From Acetobacterium malicum subsp. dehalogenans DSM 11527 (lineage in GTDB: Bacteria > Bacillota > Clostridia > Eubacteriales > Eubacteriaceae): a DNA stretch of 64,000 nucleotides. Below the pieces are notes generated by a model. The model was not told where the DNA came from. It made no database searches and saw only the letters and a list, made by a program, of their open reading frames with translations. Where the stretch lies: contig NZ_KI421448.1 of the NCBI RefSeq assembly GCF_000472665.1, positions 135,836-199,835 of the forward strand, given 5' to 3'. The position numbers and the translations under genes were made by a program. Positions 7,677-17,226 of the stretch are shown here, piece by piece (the first letter of the stretch is position 1; every line of letters begins with the position of its first letter).

Positions 7677-8504
7677 TTACCTTTGACAATTAAAGGCGAT
7701 CCCTAAGGGTGTTACCAATAATGGTTCTACTGGTTTAATGGTTTTGATGCCTGTTTCGTCTTCAAATATTTTTTCAAAATCGTCAAAGACACAAGCCCCA
7801 CCAACCACATAAATAACATCAACGTCGTACCCGACAACAAAGCGATTGACGATGGACGCCATCTTCTGTACGACGGGTTTGATAATTGGAAATATCTTTT
7901 TCTGTGATTCGTTCTTTTTAAGTTCCTCTGCTTCTTCAAAGCTTATATGATGAAAACCTGCCAGTACCAGACTCATGTGCGTCCCTCCGGTCGCTTCATC
8001 GGCTGTGAAAATAACTTCACCATCTTTGAGAATACTGATTCCGGTAGTTCCGCCCCCAACATCGACCACCGCGCCATTTTGAATACCAAGAACGGTTGCT
8101 GCTGCGGTGGGTTCATCAACGACATTTGTTACCACAAAGTCGGCTGAGTCAACCACGTTGGAGATAATCTTTGTATTCCCCGCCAAGATACCGGGAGGAA
8201 TGGCTGTGGCCGCCTTGGCATATGTTAAGTCAACGCCCAGGATTCCCTCAACCTCACCTTTAAGTTTTCGTACGATTTGACTCGCTCCGAGATAGTCTAC
8301 GACAATTCCATCGCGAACAACAGACGCGCCTTGAGTAGCTCCAGCAATGGGACGATTGTTTTCATCCACCACTGCGATGACAATATTTGCAGTACCGAGA
8401 TCCACACCAACTTTCAGCTCACCAGTGTAAGCATTGGCCTTTTTCCCGCGAATTAATTCTGCAAATTCCAATATTGCGTCGTTACCAGATTTCCAATCCA
8501 TCAT
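7677..8504 (-). CDS. eutJ: EutJ-like Hsp70/actin-fold protein
   Basis: A 275-aa member of the EutJ family, an actin/Hsp70-fold ATPase found in ethanolamine and mixed pdu loci and proposed to be a chaperone or reactivation factor. The phosphate-1 loop VGVDLGTANIVIAVVD lies near residue 32, the phosphate-2 loop AVVDVGGGTTGIS near 145, and the adenosine motif VYVVGGACVF near 232. VDEPTAAATVLGI is typical of the family. It overlaps no neighbour and ends 18 bp before the flavoprotein start. The presence of eutJ in a pdu operon marks this as a Firmicutes-type hybrid locus. Confidence 0.85.
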   Translation of the reverse strand: MMDWKSGNDAILEFAELIRGKKANAYTGELKVGVDLGTANIVIAVVDENNRPIAGATQGASVVRDGIVVDYLGASQIVRKLKGEVEGILGVDLTYAKAATAIPPGILAGNTKIISNVVDSADFVVTNVVDEPTAAATVLGIQNGAVVDVGGGTTGISILKDGEVIFTADEATGGTHMSLVLAGFHHISFEEAEELKKNESQKKIFPIIKPVVQKMASIVNRFVVGYDVDVIYVVGGACVFDDFEKIFEDETGIKTIKPVEPLLVTPLGIAFNCQR

Positions 8505-8505
8505 T

Positions 8506-9159
8506 TCACCTGTTTGGGATTATTTTTAGATAATCATCATTATTAAGTCCTGCCGCATTCGCTTCGTCCGTATCCAAATGCATTTCATAATCAAATTTGT
8601 CGGATACCCGGGCTAACACATTACAGAAAATAGTTTTTCGAACGCCGCTGGTTTCAACACAAACCCAGTCTTTATCTTTAATTCCCAGTTTTTCAGCTAC
8701 ATCAGTTGGCATGTGAATATGTCTCAATGCGACAATCACGCCTTGATTAAGGGTAACCGAACCACATGGTCCTTCAAGGGTAATTCCGGGGGTGCCATCA
8801 AGTTTCCCTGATTCACAAACTGGGGCTTTAATCCCCAGGGTTCTGGCATCTGTTAAAGATATTTCGATTTGACTTTCCGGTCTGGCTGGTCCTAAAATTC
8901 GAACCTTGTCAAAACTTCCTTTGGGTCCAATCACTTTAACCGATTCTTTTGCTGCATATTGTCCTGGCTGTTTCAAGTCTTTCATGTTGGTCAGTTCATA
9001 ACCTTTGCCAAAAAGTGTTTCAATATCTTCCTGGGAAAGATGGATATGTTTATTGGAGATGCCCAAAACAACGCGATTTGGACTATCTTTTTCGCTGATC
9101 AATTTCTTAACGGTATTGATTACGATTTGTTCAATAACTTTTTTTTCGTCTGCATTCAT
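8506..9159 (-). CDS. pduL: PduL phosphotransacylase
   Basis: Converts propionyl-CoA and phosphate to propionyl-phosphate and CoA, recycling CoA inside the shell. The 217-aa protein has an N-terminal amphipathic helix (VIEQIVINTVKKLI) fitting an encapsulation peptide. The two zinc-binding histidine motifs of the family follow: NKHIHLSQED near residue 36 and LRHIHMPTDVAE near 145. No propionate kinase gene follows in this locus, so the acyl-phosphate must be used by a kinase encoded elsewhere. One base separates it from the eutJ-like start. Confidence 0.95.
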   Translation of the reverse strand: MNADEKKVIEQIVINTVKKLISEKDSPNRVVLGISNKHIHLSQEDIETLFGKGYELTNMKDLKQPGQYAAKESVKVIGPKGSFDKVRILGPARPESQIEISLTDARTLGIKAPVCESGKLDGTPGITLEGPCGSVTLNQGVIVALRHIHMPTDVAEKLGIKDKDWVCVETSGVRKTIFCNVLARVSDKFDYEMHLDTDEANAAGLNNDDYLKIIPNR

Positions 9160-9218
9160 TTTAACACCTTTTCTTCAAAAGATCATTTCTGTCCGAATCA
9201 TTCAGCAGCTCTCAGAAA

Positions 9219-9593
9219 TTATTCCTCTGTGATTTCTACTGCTGTTTCTTCATTTTCTTCTGTAGTGACAACTTCAGCTTTTGGTTCGACGGTTGGTGTA
9301 TAACCCACTGTTTGATTGTTATAAATTAATTTTTCAATTCCTTCACTGGGTCTGGCGATCACTTTGGTTCCCCAAACGCCTCGGCCTTTAGCACAAGCCG
9401 CCGTAGCCGCTTCAACCGCCGCCTTAACTGCGCCAATATCGCCCGCCACTTTGATGGTCGACATACCGTCGCCTTTACACGCTTCATAGCCAATCAGTCT
9501 GACATTTGCTGACTTGACTGCCGCATCGGCAGCTTCAATCGCTGTGGCCAACCCAATAGCTTCTATTAGGCCAATGGCCTCTCCTCTATTCAA
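9219..9593 (-). CDS. pduK: PduK-like BMC-H shell protein with acidic tail
   Basis: A hexameric shell protein with one BMC domain (residues about 4-90: EAIGLIEAIGLATAIEAAD, KSANVRLIGYEA, GDIGAVKAAVEAA, VIARPSEGIEKLI). It is followed by a 35-residue acidic tail rich in E, V and T. Salmonella PduK also has a C-terminal extension, but cysteine-rich; no Cys is present in this tail, so an Fe-S role is unlikely here. It lies 12 bp downstream of pduH and 59 bp upstream of pduL. Confidence 0.85.
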   Translation of the reverse strand: MNRGEAIGLIEAIGLATAIEAADAAVKSANVRLIGYEACKGDGMSTIKVAGDIGAVKAAVEAATAACAKGRGVWGTKVIARPSEGIEKLIYNNQTVGYTPTVEPKAEVVTTEENEETAVEITEE

Positions 9594-9605
9594 ATTAACC
9601 CCTCC

Positions 9606-9980
9606 TTACGACAGCTCCGTATTATCTAGATTCTTAAATGGCATTCTTTTTACCAGTCGTGCGGCATTGCTTCCGATTGCGCGTAGCGTTGCCTCGTCGC
9701 TGTATGATGGAATTTTAAAAATTGGATGGTCCTCTTTTAATTTAATATAATGGAGTACCACTTCATTTTCAGTAATTCCGATTCCAACGCCAAGATGGGA
9801 TAGTTCCGCCCCTCTGAAAGCAAGCTCCACCGGATTGGTTTCATCCAGCTCTTCGATGGAAAAAGGTACGCCTTCTTCTTCGATTCCATGTAATACTTCG
9901 TCAACGACCTTTTGATATGTAATATTTTTGCCATGAACAACTTTAATTTCTGGTTTTGGAGCATCGAAATCCATCCGCAT
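9606..9980 (-). CDS. pduH: PduH, small subunit of diol dehydratase reactivase
   Basis: Partner of PduG in the ATP-dependent release of damaged cobalamin from diol dehydratase. The start is placed at 9980 (MRMDFDAPKPEIKVV), which sits right after the pduG stop and has GAAGGTG at good spacing. An in-frame ATG at 10004 would overlap pduG by 23 bases. The 124-aa product carries EEEGVPF near the centre, HLGVGIGI, and IGSNAARLVKRMPF near the C-terminus, all typical of the family. Confidence 0.92.
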   Translation of the reverse strand: MRMDFDAPKPEIKVVHGKNITYQKVVDEVLHGIEEEGVPFSIEELDETNPVELAFRGAELSHLGVGIGITENEVVLHYIKLKEDHPIFKIPSYSDEATLRAIGSNAARLVKRMPFKNLDNTELS

Positions 9981-9981
9981 C

Positions 9982-11796
9982 TTATTCACCTTCTTCGTAA
10001 GCAAGTACGAGACCGGTGGCTACTGCGTTACGTGGACCCTCAACCCCTCTAATATTCGCCCGTCCTGAAACGATACTGTACTTGGATAGGGCATCTGTTA
10101 CTAATTGAGGAATCTCAAAATCTAGGGCTGATCCTCCAACTAAGGTAACAAATTCAATATCCCTGACGTTTCCGGTAGGGCTGACTCGTTCTAATGAACG
10201 AATGGCATTTACAACAAATACTTTTGTTTTCGCTTCTCGACGTACTGCTCGAATACGTTCCAGTGAGTAGTTACCCGGCATGGGCATCATTCCATTCGGT
10301 GTCAAAATGACAACCCGTGCAAAAGTTCTGGGATCAAGTGGCTTGTCAAAAAATTGAACGGTTCCATCTTCATGACGAATATGGAATAAACTTTCAACCT
10401 TTGCCAGCGGATATTTTTTAATATCTTCCGCCAGAGCCATGTTGTCATACCCTAACTCCGATGCGATGAGCAGCGTAACCATATTTCCGGCACCTGCTAA
10501 ATGGATGGACTTGATTTCACCTGCCCTGTTAATAATTGCTGCATCTGTCGATCCTGCACCCATATCGATAATTGCTAAAGGCATATTGCTTCCCGGTGTT
10601 GTTAATGCGCCACGGATGGCCATATCGGCTTCCACTCCGCCCACTTCAACTTTTACACCCAGTTCAGCTTCCAATTCGTGGGCAATCATATTCATCTGTA
10701 ATTTATCGGCCTTTACCATGGCCGCAATGCCAACGGCATTTTCCATGGAAAACTCTTCCGCGACCCCACCTTTGACAGTTTGTGGTACGAAAGTATCGAC
10801 GGCTAATAAATCCTGAATTTTAATTGCACTTGGTAGTTGATCTGTCAGGTTCGACATGACTTGTCTGACCTTTTCAAGCATTCCACCGGCATTGGTGCCA
10901 GCTTCTCCTCTGATATCTTCTACAGGAGCTACGGAACGTATTGCATCCATAATTTTTTCAGCACCATCATCGACATTAACCTGAGCTTTTTTGTTAGCGC
11001 CCTGAATAATGATTTGGCCAGCCGGGATTTTTCTTTCTTTGACATCCCCTGCCGGCGTTTTGATAACAACTGCTGAACGATTTCCGATGAGCGCTCGTGA
11101 TACAGGTACGACCTGCTTGGTCTCGTCGGATGTTAAATCAAATACGGTTGCAATACCGTATGGGTTTGATAGCTGTTCGACTACCGAACCTGGCGCGGCA
11201 ACCTCAATGGCAGCACGCATGTTTCTTGGCACCTTTTCAATTAGTGAAACTTCATCAACAATCGGAATTTTTTTGACAAGTCGGTTATTAATTAAAACGC
11301 CATCATCACGTTGGACAATGGCACCATTAATAAATATGCCGTTATTAACAGCATGGTTAATAATACGAGAGGAATCTTCAAAATCCACTTCTCTTGGGAT
11401 AACAACGATAACTGACTCGCCCTTATCACAATTACTAACTTCTCTTATGTCTACGGTCACTCCCACACCGATCCCCAATCCCCCTGGTGTAGAGGGATTG
11501 TGACCGATCATGGTTGATTCCGTAATAATTGTTTCCGTAATTGTTTCCATTGCTACATCCCCAATAACGGGAGCAGCTTCATTGATCCGGATTAAATCAA
11601 CATTTTCTACGGTTAAACCAGCTTTTTCAAGGGCTTGTTTGAGAGAGGCGAAAACTCCATGAATATTTTGACGTGTTCCCTTCATCCCAGTGGTATCAAC
11701 AATACCACTACAGAGAAATTCAGGCTTTCCGTCGACATATCGGGCAAGAGCTGTTTCAGTACTTGCATTTCCAATATCTATTCCTGCAATAATCAT
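9982..11796 (-). CDS. pduG: PduG, large subunit of diol dehydratase reactivase
   Basis: A 604-aa Hsp70-fold ATPase that swaps inactivated cobalamin out of the PduCDE dehydratase. The N-terminus IAGIDIGNASTETALARY is the phosphate-1 loop. PLAIIDMGAGSTDAAIIN near residue 405 is the phosphate-2 loop, and TLVGGSALDFEIPQLV near 560 closes the nucleotide site. Length and motif order match glycerol/diol dehydratase reactivase alpha subunits. It follows pduE by 36 bp and is directly coupled to pduH. Confidence 0.95.
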   Translation of the reverse strand: MIIAGIDIGNASTETALARYVDGKPEFLCSGIVDTTGMKGTRQNIHGVFASLKQALEKAGLTVENVDLIRINEAAPVIGDVAMETITETIITESTMIGHNPSTPGGLGIGVGVTVDIREVSNCDKGESVIVVIPREVDFEDSSRIINHAVNNGIFINGAIVQRDDGVLINNRLVKKIPIVDEVSLIEKVPRNMRAAIEVAAPGSVVEQLSNPYGIATVFDLTSDETKQVVPVSRALIGNRSAVVIKTPAGDVKERKIPAGQIIIQGANKKAQVNVDDGAEKIMDAIRSVAPVEDIRGEAGTNAGGMLEKVRQVMSNLTDQLPSAIKIQDLLAVDTFVPQTVKGGVAEEFSMENAVGIAAMVKADKLQMNMIAHELEAELGVKVEVGGVEADMAIRGALTTPGSNMPLAIIDMGAGSTDAAIINRAGEIKSIHLAGAGNMVTLLIASELGYDNMALAEDIKKYPLAKVESLFHIRHEDGTVQFFDKPLDPRTFARVVILTPNGMMPMPGNYSLERIRAVRREAKTKVFVVNAIRSLERVSPTGNVRDIEFVTLVGGSALDFEIPQLVTDALSKYSIVSGRANIRGVEGPRNAVATGLVLAYEEGE

Positions 11797-11832
11797 ATGT
11801 TAGTCCTCCCAACATTTCCTATTCTGCTAATT

Positions 11833-12336
11833 CTATAAGAATTCTTTTGATCTTTTTCGGTTGTAATATACTTCAGCAGCTTCTGCTACTAAAGAAGCAG
11901 AAATTGGAGCATTATACTGGTTTTTAAGTTCAGAAGCAATCGCCAATAATTCGTCTTTAGTTGATTTGTATGGACGAAGGGCATTGTAGATTTCTAATAA
12001 ACGAGCATCTGGAACAGCAATCAGTTCAGCAGCTCTTCTTAGGTTTCTGGCAAATGCATCACGTTTTACAGATTCAGCAACTTGAGCTTGCAGTTCAAGG
12101 GTTTCTGGTCTGATACGTAAGTCTTCTGGTGTTAATTGGCCAGCTAATAATTTATCTAAGGTTAATTCTTTGTAAGCTTTTCCGGTAGCAGAGAAGATCA
12201 GTTCTGGTCTTTTATCTCCGATTGGATAATCAGCTTTCGTAACGGTTCCGCAAGCTGCTGGAGCTGGAGCTGCAGCGGTACTCATAGAACTCATAACTTG
12301 TTTAACGATTTGTTCCAACATTTGTTCTTGTGTCAT
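11833..12336 (-). CDS. pduE: PduE, diol dehydratase small subunit
   Basis: The gamma subunit of B12-dependent propanediol/glycerol dehydratase, 167 aa from an ATG at 12336. A GTG at 12351 in the same frame is part of the ribosome site GGAGGTG and is not used. The N-terminus MTQEQMLEQIVKQVMSSM is the amphipathic helix that targets or solubilises the subunit, followed by an Ala/Pro linker. The body has DYPIGDKRPELI, GKAYKELTLDKLL and the C-terminal YNAPISASLVAEAAEVYYNR region typical of the family. Confidence 0.94.
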   Translation of the reverse strand: MTQEQMLEQIVKQVMSSMSTAAAPAPAACGTVTKADYPIGDKRPELIFSATGKAYKELTLDKLLAGQLTPEDLRIRPETLELQAQVAESVKRDAFARNLRRAAELIAVPDARLLEIYNALRPYKSTKDELLAIASELKNQYNAPISASLVAEAAEVYYNRKRSKEFL

Positions 12337-12351
12337 TCTGGTCACCTCCAC

Positions 12352-12999
12352 TTATACAAACGAAACTTGTTGTTCGACGGCTTTTTTACCGGCTTCAACA
12401 TGTTCAGTTTCTTTAATATGTAATAAGGCTGCCTTTGCCTGGTAAGCTGGACGAGCCATTTGGTCGTTTCTTACTGGAACGGGTGCTGGGCTTTCGCCTT
12501 TAGCATATTTAGCAGCGTTTTTCCCAATCATTCGATATGTTTCTAAATCGATCAATGGTGCTTGAGAAAATAATTCTAAGTTACTTAACTGTGGTAAATC
12601 TTTTTGGTGAATTAATGAAGTACCTTTTGACTGTAAGCCAATACCGATACCAGATCCAGACAATTTAGCAGCAGTATGACCGCATACAGCAACGTCAGAA
12701 CTTCTGTAAATTTTGATAACTCGGGCTTTTAAGCCTTCTTCTTCGATACCAGCGATAATTTCTTTAAGAACTTTATCGTGAGGAATTCCAGTGATTGTGA
12801 CAGTTTGAGATTCTGCAAAAGCAGGAGCTAAACCGATCAGAACTTCATCACTTGCCATTCCTTGTTTTGCTTCTCCGATTGGAGAAAGTTTAACAGCGCC
12901 GGCAGCAGTAGCAGCTGGTGCAGAAGCTGGCGCAGCGCCAGTCATTTCTTTTAAGACATCTTCAATAATGCTTTTTAACATTTGTTCGTTTATAGCCAT
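12352..12999 (-). CDS. pduD: PduD, diol dehydratase medium subunit
   Basis: The beta subunit of the dehydratase, 215 aa. The start is the ATG at 12999 ([19 protein letters not shown]) behind AGGAAGGGG; an upstream in-frame start would run into pduC. The first 18 residues are an encapsulation-type helix, joined by an Ala/Pro linker ([14 protein letters not shown]) to the core. The core contains [19 protein letters not shown] and [25 protein letters not shown]-like features (here [19 protein letters not shown]). The subunit helps bind adenosylcobalamin. Confidence 0.94.
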   Translation of the reverse strand: MAINEQMLKSIIEDVLKEMTGAAPASAPAATAAGAVKLSPIGEAKQGMASDEVLIGLAPAFAESQTVTITGIPHDKVLKEIIAGIEEEGLKARVIKIYRSSDVAVCGHTAAKLSGSGIGIGLQSKGTSLIHQKDLPQLSNLELFSQAPLIDLETYRMIGKNAAKYAKGESPAPVPVRNDQMARPAYQAKAALLHIKETEHVEAGKKAVEQQVSFV

Positions 13000-13015
13000 T
13001 TTTTTACACCCCTTC

Positions 13016-14683
13016 CTATATGCTTGCTGGGTCAACAGCCCATGGAATATCTTGGATTTGTGCCCATCTTTCATCACTGATTACATAACCAGTTTTTACT
13101 CCATGATAGGTATTTGGATAGTTAACTGCTGAAATACATTCCCATGTAGAGCTTAATTTAGAAGCAGTGTGTAAGTAGTCACCAGCACATTTCTGTAACT
13201 GAATGTTAAAGATCGATTCAGCAACATCTCTCATGCCGCCTCGGTCTAAAGCTTTAATAAAGTCAACTGCTGTTGCGCCACGACCCATTAAATCTTCAAC
13301 AGATTTTAAGTCAGCAACAACATCACGGTCAGGCATATCTTGTGATCCACGAGCATAAGTAGCAGCTTCAACTTCAGCATCGGTGATTTCAGTCAAGCCT
13401 AATTCTCTGAATAAGATCTGCATTGCGCGAGCGCCTTTAGCACGAGCAGCAACAACTGTATCTTCATCAGCAGGTTGTAAACCGGCATCGATTTTTAAGT
13501 CACGTTGGATTACATTCCAATCATCATAATCATCTGCATCCCAGTTAGAGCCTGCAAACATATTATCATAGTTAGGTGTAGCAGAGTAACCAGAACAGAT
13601 GTAATCAGTTCCTGGTACCATTTGCATTAATGAACGAGCAACTCGTCGTAAGTCAGAGTGAGTAAAGGTCTGGTCATTAGAAGAAGCACACTCTAAATCG
13701 AGGCATGCTGCTAATAAGTTTTCAGCCAATACTTCTCGGATACCGCCTGGTACACCAGCTGGAACACCGATACAAGAAACTGAACCATTCTGGCTTCCTT
13801 GTACGCCGGCACCCTTAGTGATGTATAAGCATCGAGCTTCAAGATAAAGCATTGATTTGCCTTCTGCATAACCCATTTGTACTTCTGATCCAGAACCAGA
13901 TGTAAAACGCATTTTCAAACCACGGGAAGCGTAGCTTGATGCTAAGAAAGCTTTAGAGTATGGAGTATCATCACCATCCATGAAAACTGGTTCTGTACCA
14001 TATACAGAAATAGTTTCAGCATAAGCGGTGTAACCTTTCATACCAAGGTCAAGTTCGGTAGCTTCTTCAACAGCACATTGTGTTAAGATACCAGGACGAC
14101 CAACATTTGCACCAACCATGATGGCAAGAGCATTAAATGGTGCGTAACGGCCGATACCTACTGTTGTTTCCATTTCATCAAATCCACGGATAGCAGCTTC
14201 TGCAGCATCAGCAGCGATTTGAACCATGTTATCTTTTACGTTAGTAACATGACATTGGTTAGAAGGCATTAAACGAGCTCGCATTTTACTTTGAGCCATC
14301 ATCATTTCTAATACGGTCATGTGACCAAGTACTTCTGTTATTTTAGCAGGAGTGATCGAGGTAGTAATATCTACAACGATATCTCTTGGTACATTAATAT
14401 CAACAAGCATATTAGCAATTTTCAAAGAATCCATTGCCATATATTCTTGGGCTTTTTCTAAACGAATTGCGTAGTTCGCGATGAAAGTATCAAGCATATC
14501 AAATTCAGCTCGTTTTTTTCCATCAAGTTCTACAACTACACCATTTTCAACAACCAGGCTTGGTGTTGGATCCTGAGGGCTGTTCATTGCAATTAGACCA
14601 ACTTCTGGCCATTCTTTAACGAAACCATCCTTTTTGACTGGACGAGCTGCTAAAGCTTCAAATCGTTTTGACTTCATAGTCAT
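13016..14683 (-). CDS. pduC: PduC, diol dehydratase large subunit
   Basis: The catalytic alpha subunit of adenosylcobalamin-dependent propanediol (or glycerol) dehydratase, which makes propionaldehyde from 1,2-propanediol. The 555-aa length and landmarks fit: [21 protein letters not shown]-like N-terminus ([12 protein letters not shown]), [39 protein letters not shown]-type barrel strands ([14 protein letters not shown]), and [10 protein letters not shown]. The ATG at 14683 lies 4 nt after AAGGAGG and a second at 14677 lies 10 nt after it, so either may be used. Sequence alone does not decide between diol and glycerol preference; the pdu context favours 1,2-propanediol. Confidence 0.95.
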   Translation of the reverse strand: MTMKSKRFEALAARPVKKDGFVKEWPEVGLIAMNSPQDPTPSLVVENGVVVELDGKKRAEFDMLDTFIANYAIRLEKAQEYMAMDSLKIANMLVDINVPRDIVVDITTSITPAKITEVLGHMTVLEMMMAQSKMRARLMPSNQCHVTNVKDNMVQIAADAAEAAIRGFDEMETTVGIGRYAPFNALAIMVGANVGRPGILTQCAVEEATELDLGMKGYTAYAETISVYGTEPVFMDGDDTPYSKAFLASSYASRGLKMRFTSGSGSEVQMGYAEGKSMLYLEARCLYITKGAGVQGSQNGSVSCIGVPAGVPGGIREVLAENLLAACLDLECASSNDQTFTHSDLRRVARSLMQMVPGTDYICSGYSATPNYDNMFAGSNWDADDYDDWNVIQRDLKIDAGLQPADEDTVVAARAKGARAMQILFRELGLTEITDAEVEAATYARGSQDMPDRDVVADLKSVEDLMGRGATAVDFIKALDRGGMRDVAESIFNIQLQKCAGDYLHTASKLSSTWECISAVNYPNTYHGVKTGYVISDERWAQIQDIPWAVDPASI

Positions 14684-14721
14684 TATTCCTCCTTCTTTCT
14701 TAGAAAACTAACAACAGCTAC

Positions 14722-15507
14722 TTAAATATAAGGAGTTGTTACAGGTGGGCAAGGACCGCCAAGAGCTTCTAAAGCTTGTTTACCAACTTCTCTAGCAGCG
14801 TATACGGCTTGACGAACTGCACCAGCGTCTCCAGAAATGAAGATCATTGATTCATTCGAGTATTTGGTTCCGCCATTATCTGGTGAAGCATAACCACAAA
14901 GTTCTACGTTAGCAGCTTTTAAAGCAGCATCTGACATTAATACGCCGATACCAGCTGGAGCACCAACAATGATTGCGAAAGCTTTCCCGATTGGAGCACC
15001 TAAAGTCATATTACAAGCGAAGCTTGCGCGGGCAGTGTATTGGAATTCCAAGTGACCTGCAGCATTTGCATATACATCTCCGAAGGTTCTGTTTAAGTCA
15101 TTAAGAGCAACTTCAACAGCACGTTTAGCATCAGATACATCTTCAGCACCAAAGATAATTAAAGAACCATGACCTGCGCCACCTTCAGTATCTCTTGCTA
15201 ACTCACAAGAAACAACTTCGCAATTAGTAGCTTTTACAGCTTCATCAGCAGCGAAAATCTGAGGACCAGCACCAGTTCTAGCGGAAAGAATACCGATAGA
15301 TCTGTATTTAGGATCAATTTTCATAGCTTCATGTAAAGTTCTGTCCACGTTTGCAATAACGAAACCAATTGTGTTACCAACTGCTGTTCCTACAAATTCG
15401 GTCAATCCGCATACACCTGTTGCAGCGGCAACTGAGCCAGTTTCTTCAACTTCACTCATTTTTTTCATAACTTCTTCCATCAACTTGTTCATTAAATCAT
15501 CTTTCAT
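14722..15507 (-). CDS. pduB: PduB BMC-T shell protein
   Basis: A trimeric tandem-BMC shell protein of 261 aa, one of the main facets of the compartment. The N-terminal extension MNKLMEEVMKKMSEVEETG, absent from the core fold, is the part that in Salmonella PduB links shell and core. Two circularly permuted BMC repeats follow (GFVIANVDRTLHEAM, KATNCEVVSCELARD; KAFAIIVGAPAGIGVL, KAANVELCGYASPD). It is placed directly downstream of pduA with a 29-bp gap, the usual pduAB order. Confidence 0.94.
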   Translation of the reverse strand: MKDDLMNKLMEEVMKKMSEVEETGSVAAATGVCGLTEFVGTAVGNTIGFVIANVDRTLHEAMKIDPKYRSIGILSARTGAGPQIFAADEAVKATNCEVVSCELARDTEGGAGHGSLIIFGAEDVSDAKRAVEVALNDLNRTFGDVYANAAGHLEFQYTARASFACNMTLGAPIGKAFAIIVGAPAGIGVLMSDAALKAANVELCGYASPDNGGTKYSNESMIFISGDAGAVRQAVYAAREVGKQALEALGGPCPPVTTPYI

Positions 15508-15536
15508 TAATTTACACCTCCGTAATTATTAAAATA

Positions 15537-15812
15537 TTATAGACTTGGTAAAATTTTCTCCACATCACCGTGTGGTCTTGGGATTACGTGTACTGAAACA
15601 ACTTGTCCAACTTTGTCAGCTGCTGCAGCACCTGCATCAACTGCAGCTTTAACTGCTCCAACATCACCACGAACCATTACAGTTACTAATCCAGAACCGA
15701 TTTTTTCGTAGCCCATTAATGATACATTTGCTGATTTAACCATCGCATCTGCTGCTTCAATAGCGGCAACCAGACCTTTAGTTTCAATCATGCCTAAAGC
15801 TTCGTTTGTCAT
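15537..15812 (-). CDS. pduA: PduA BMC-H hexameric shell protein
   Basis: First gene of the operon; a 91-aa hexameric BMC protein that forms the shell facets and metabolite pores. The start is the ATG at 15812 ([19 protein letters not shown]) behind TAAGGAGG; a longer frame reading from 15836 lacks a ribosome site. It has [18 protein letters not shown], with the GS pore-loop, and [15 protein letters not shown] at the C-terminus, matching canonical PduA/PduJ. Confidence 0.95.
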   Translation of the reverse strand: MTNEALGMIETKGLVAAIEAADAMVKSANVSLMGYEKIGSGLVTVMVRGDVGAVKAAVDAGAAAADKVGQVVSVHVIPRPHGDVEKILPSL

Positions 15813-15908
15813 AAGCTCTATCCTCCTTAATTTCAAGATTTTGTTACTGAACTACCTATATTTTAATTCAAAGGCTATGATAATTACTTGTGCTATTCTT
15901 ATAAAATT

Positions 15909-15937
15909 ATTGTAACTTTCTTTGAATCACCTTGAAA
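15909..15937 (-). promoter_or_regulatory. Possible pdu operon promoter
   Basis: On the minus strand TTTCAA and TACAAT are separated by 17 nt, about 100 bp upstream of pduA. The -35 hexamer is poor (3 of 6), which would fit a promoter needing the adjacent AraC-type activator. No B12 riboswitch features were recognised in the 15813-16040 leader. Other -10-like sequences exist in this AT-rich stretch. Confidence 0.3.
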
Positions 15938-16040
15938 ACCTTTTACTACCGCGGTTTTTTGTCTCTGTACACAAAAACATAGTGGAATATTTTGTCTAAT
16001 CCCTGTACTTTAAAGTCGCATTTGTTTATTACTCCATATA

Positions 16041-16074
16041 AAAAGAACAGGTCCACCATCAGGTTTTCCTGTTC
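16041..16074 (-). terminator. Terminator of the two-component operon
   Basis: On the minus strand GAACAGG and CCTGTTC pair across a 16-nt loop and are followed by TTTT, just after the response-regulator stop at 16106. The T-run is short, so termination may be partial, with read-through toward pduA. Confidence 0.6.
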
Positions 16075-16105
16075 CATTATTTTACTCTTTTATTTGATTT
16101 TTGTA

Positions 16106-17224
16106 TCAGGATACTTCCCGATGTTTTTCAGAATACTTTTCTTCTTTTGAATGGGCATTTCCTAATTGTTCCTCTTCCTCAAGAGCGATACCACGCCGCT
16201 CTTTCCGATACTCGGTCGGGGTCATTCCAGTACTCTTTTTAAATACCTTGCTGAAATAATTCGGTTCATGGTAAGAAAGATCCAAAGCAATATTGATAAT
16301 CGGAACATCGGTATTGGCCAGCATATCCTTGGCAATTTCAATTTTACGTTCCGTCAGGTAGGTTACAAAATTGACACCGGTTTCCTTTTTGAAGATCTTA
16401 CTTAGATAGTAAGAACTCATATTGGCATATTCCCCAACCTGATCAAGGGAGATATCCTTATAGCAGTTTCGGTCAATATAATTCAAAATATCTTCGATAT
16501 TGTTCTTTCGGGTTTCTTTATTGTCAAGCATCCGGTCAAAGACCTTGTCAATAGTTTTCATGATTTCTATCTTTAAATCATAGCGATTTTTATAGCCGTT
16601 GACAAACTGCATGTTATTGCTTGAACAAAGCGGACTATTCAGCTCATAACCACACATGTCCTGAGTAACAATATTGAGTTCTTCCATGAAGTGCTTAATT
16701 TCTGCCTGAACCGACATAATATCATAGGTATGGTAATCATAAATCATATCCAGATAACTGATCAGGGCTGTTCTGGCATCACTGTATTTTTTCTGGATAA
16801 TGGCAAAAATAACTTCATTCATCTTTTCATCGAATCGTTCTTTAGCATTATTCTTCAATGAAGCAATGCTTTGATTGATTGAATCCATAAGTTGTTGGGG
16901 GCGGATCGGTTTCAAGAGAAAATCATCAACTCGCGCTTTGATGGCCTGATGGGCAAAATCAAATTCATTAAATGCCGTGATTAAAATGACCTTCTTTTCA
17001 TGATCTTCTTTTTTGATCATCTTTAAAACATCAATGCCATTAATTTCCGGTATATTGATGTCCAATAGGATAATATCGGGATTTAACCGACGGATTTCTT
17101 CAATAGCCACCAGTCCCGAAGATGCTTCGCCCACAACTTCAATGTTTTCGCCATGTTGACTAAGAATGAGTTTAATCGCTTCAATCTCTAAGTGTTCGTC
17201 TTCAACAATAAACAGTTTATACAT
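16106..17224 (-). CDS. AraC-type response regulator for the pdu locus
   Basis: A 372-aa DNA-binding response regulator of the YesN/AraC class. The receiver domain covers residues 1-125: acidic pocket VEDEH, phosphorylation site DIILLDINIPEINGIDVL (Asp near 55), and the switch residues ITAFNEF and LLKPIRPQQ. A variable middle leads to the AraC double helix-turn-helix at about 250-345 (ILNYIDRNCYKDISLDQVGE, SSYYLSKIFKKETGVNF, YFSKVFKKSTGMTPTEYR). Together with the adjacent kinase it probably activates the pdu operon that starts about 300 bp downstream. The stop of the kinase and the start here are 2 bp apart. Confidence 0.92.
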   Translation of the reverse strand: MYKLFIVEDEHLEIEAIKLILSQHGENIEVVGEASSGLVAIEEIRRLNPDIILLDINIPEINGIDVLKMIKKEDHEKKVILITAFNEFDFAHQAIKARVDDFLLKPIRPQQLMDSINQSIASLKNNAKERFDEKMNEVIFAIIQKKYSDARTALISYLDMIYDYHTYDIMSVQAEIKHFMEELNIVTQDMCGYELNSPLCSSNNMQFVNGYKNRYDLKIEIMKTIDKVFDRMLDNKETRKNNIEDILNYIDRNCYKDISLDQVGEYANMSSYYLSKIFKKETGVNFVTYLTERKIEIAKDMLANTDVPIINIALDLSYHEPNYFSKVFKKSTGMTPTEYRKERRGIALEEEEQLGNAHSKEEKYSEKHREVS

Positions 17225-17226
17225 GA

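Noticed and set aside
12337-12351. GTG start for pduE
   Set aside because: The GTG is within the Shine-Dalgarno GGAGGTG of the ATG at 12336.
15813-16040. Cobalamin riboswitch upstream of pduA
   Set aside because: The 228-bp leader shows no B12-box-like sequence or the extensive GC-rich folding expected.
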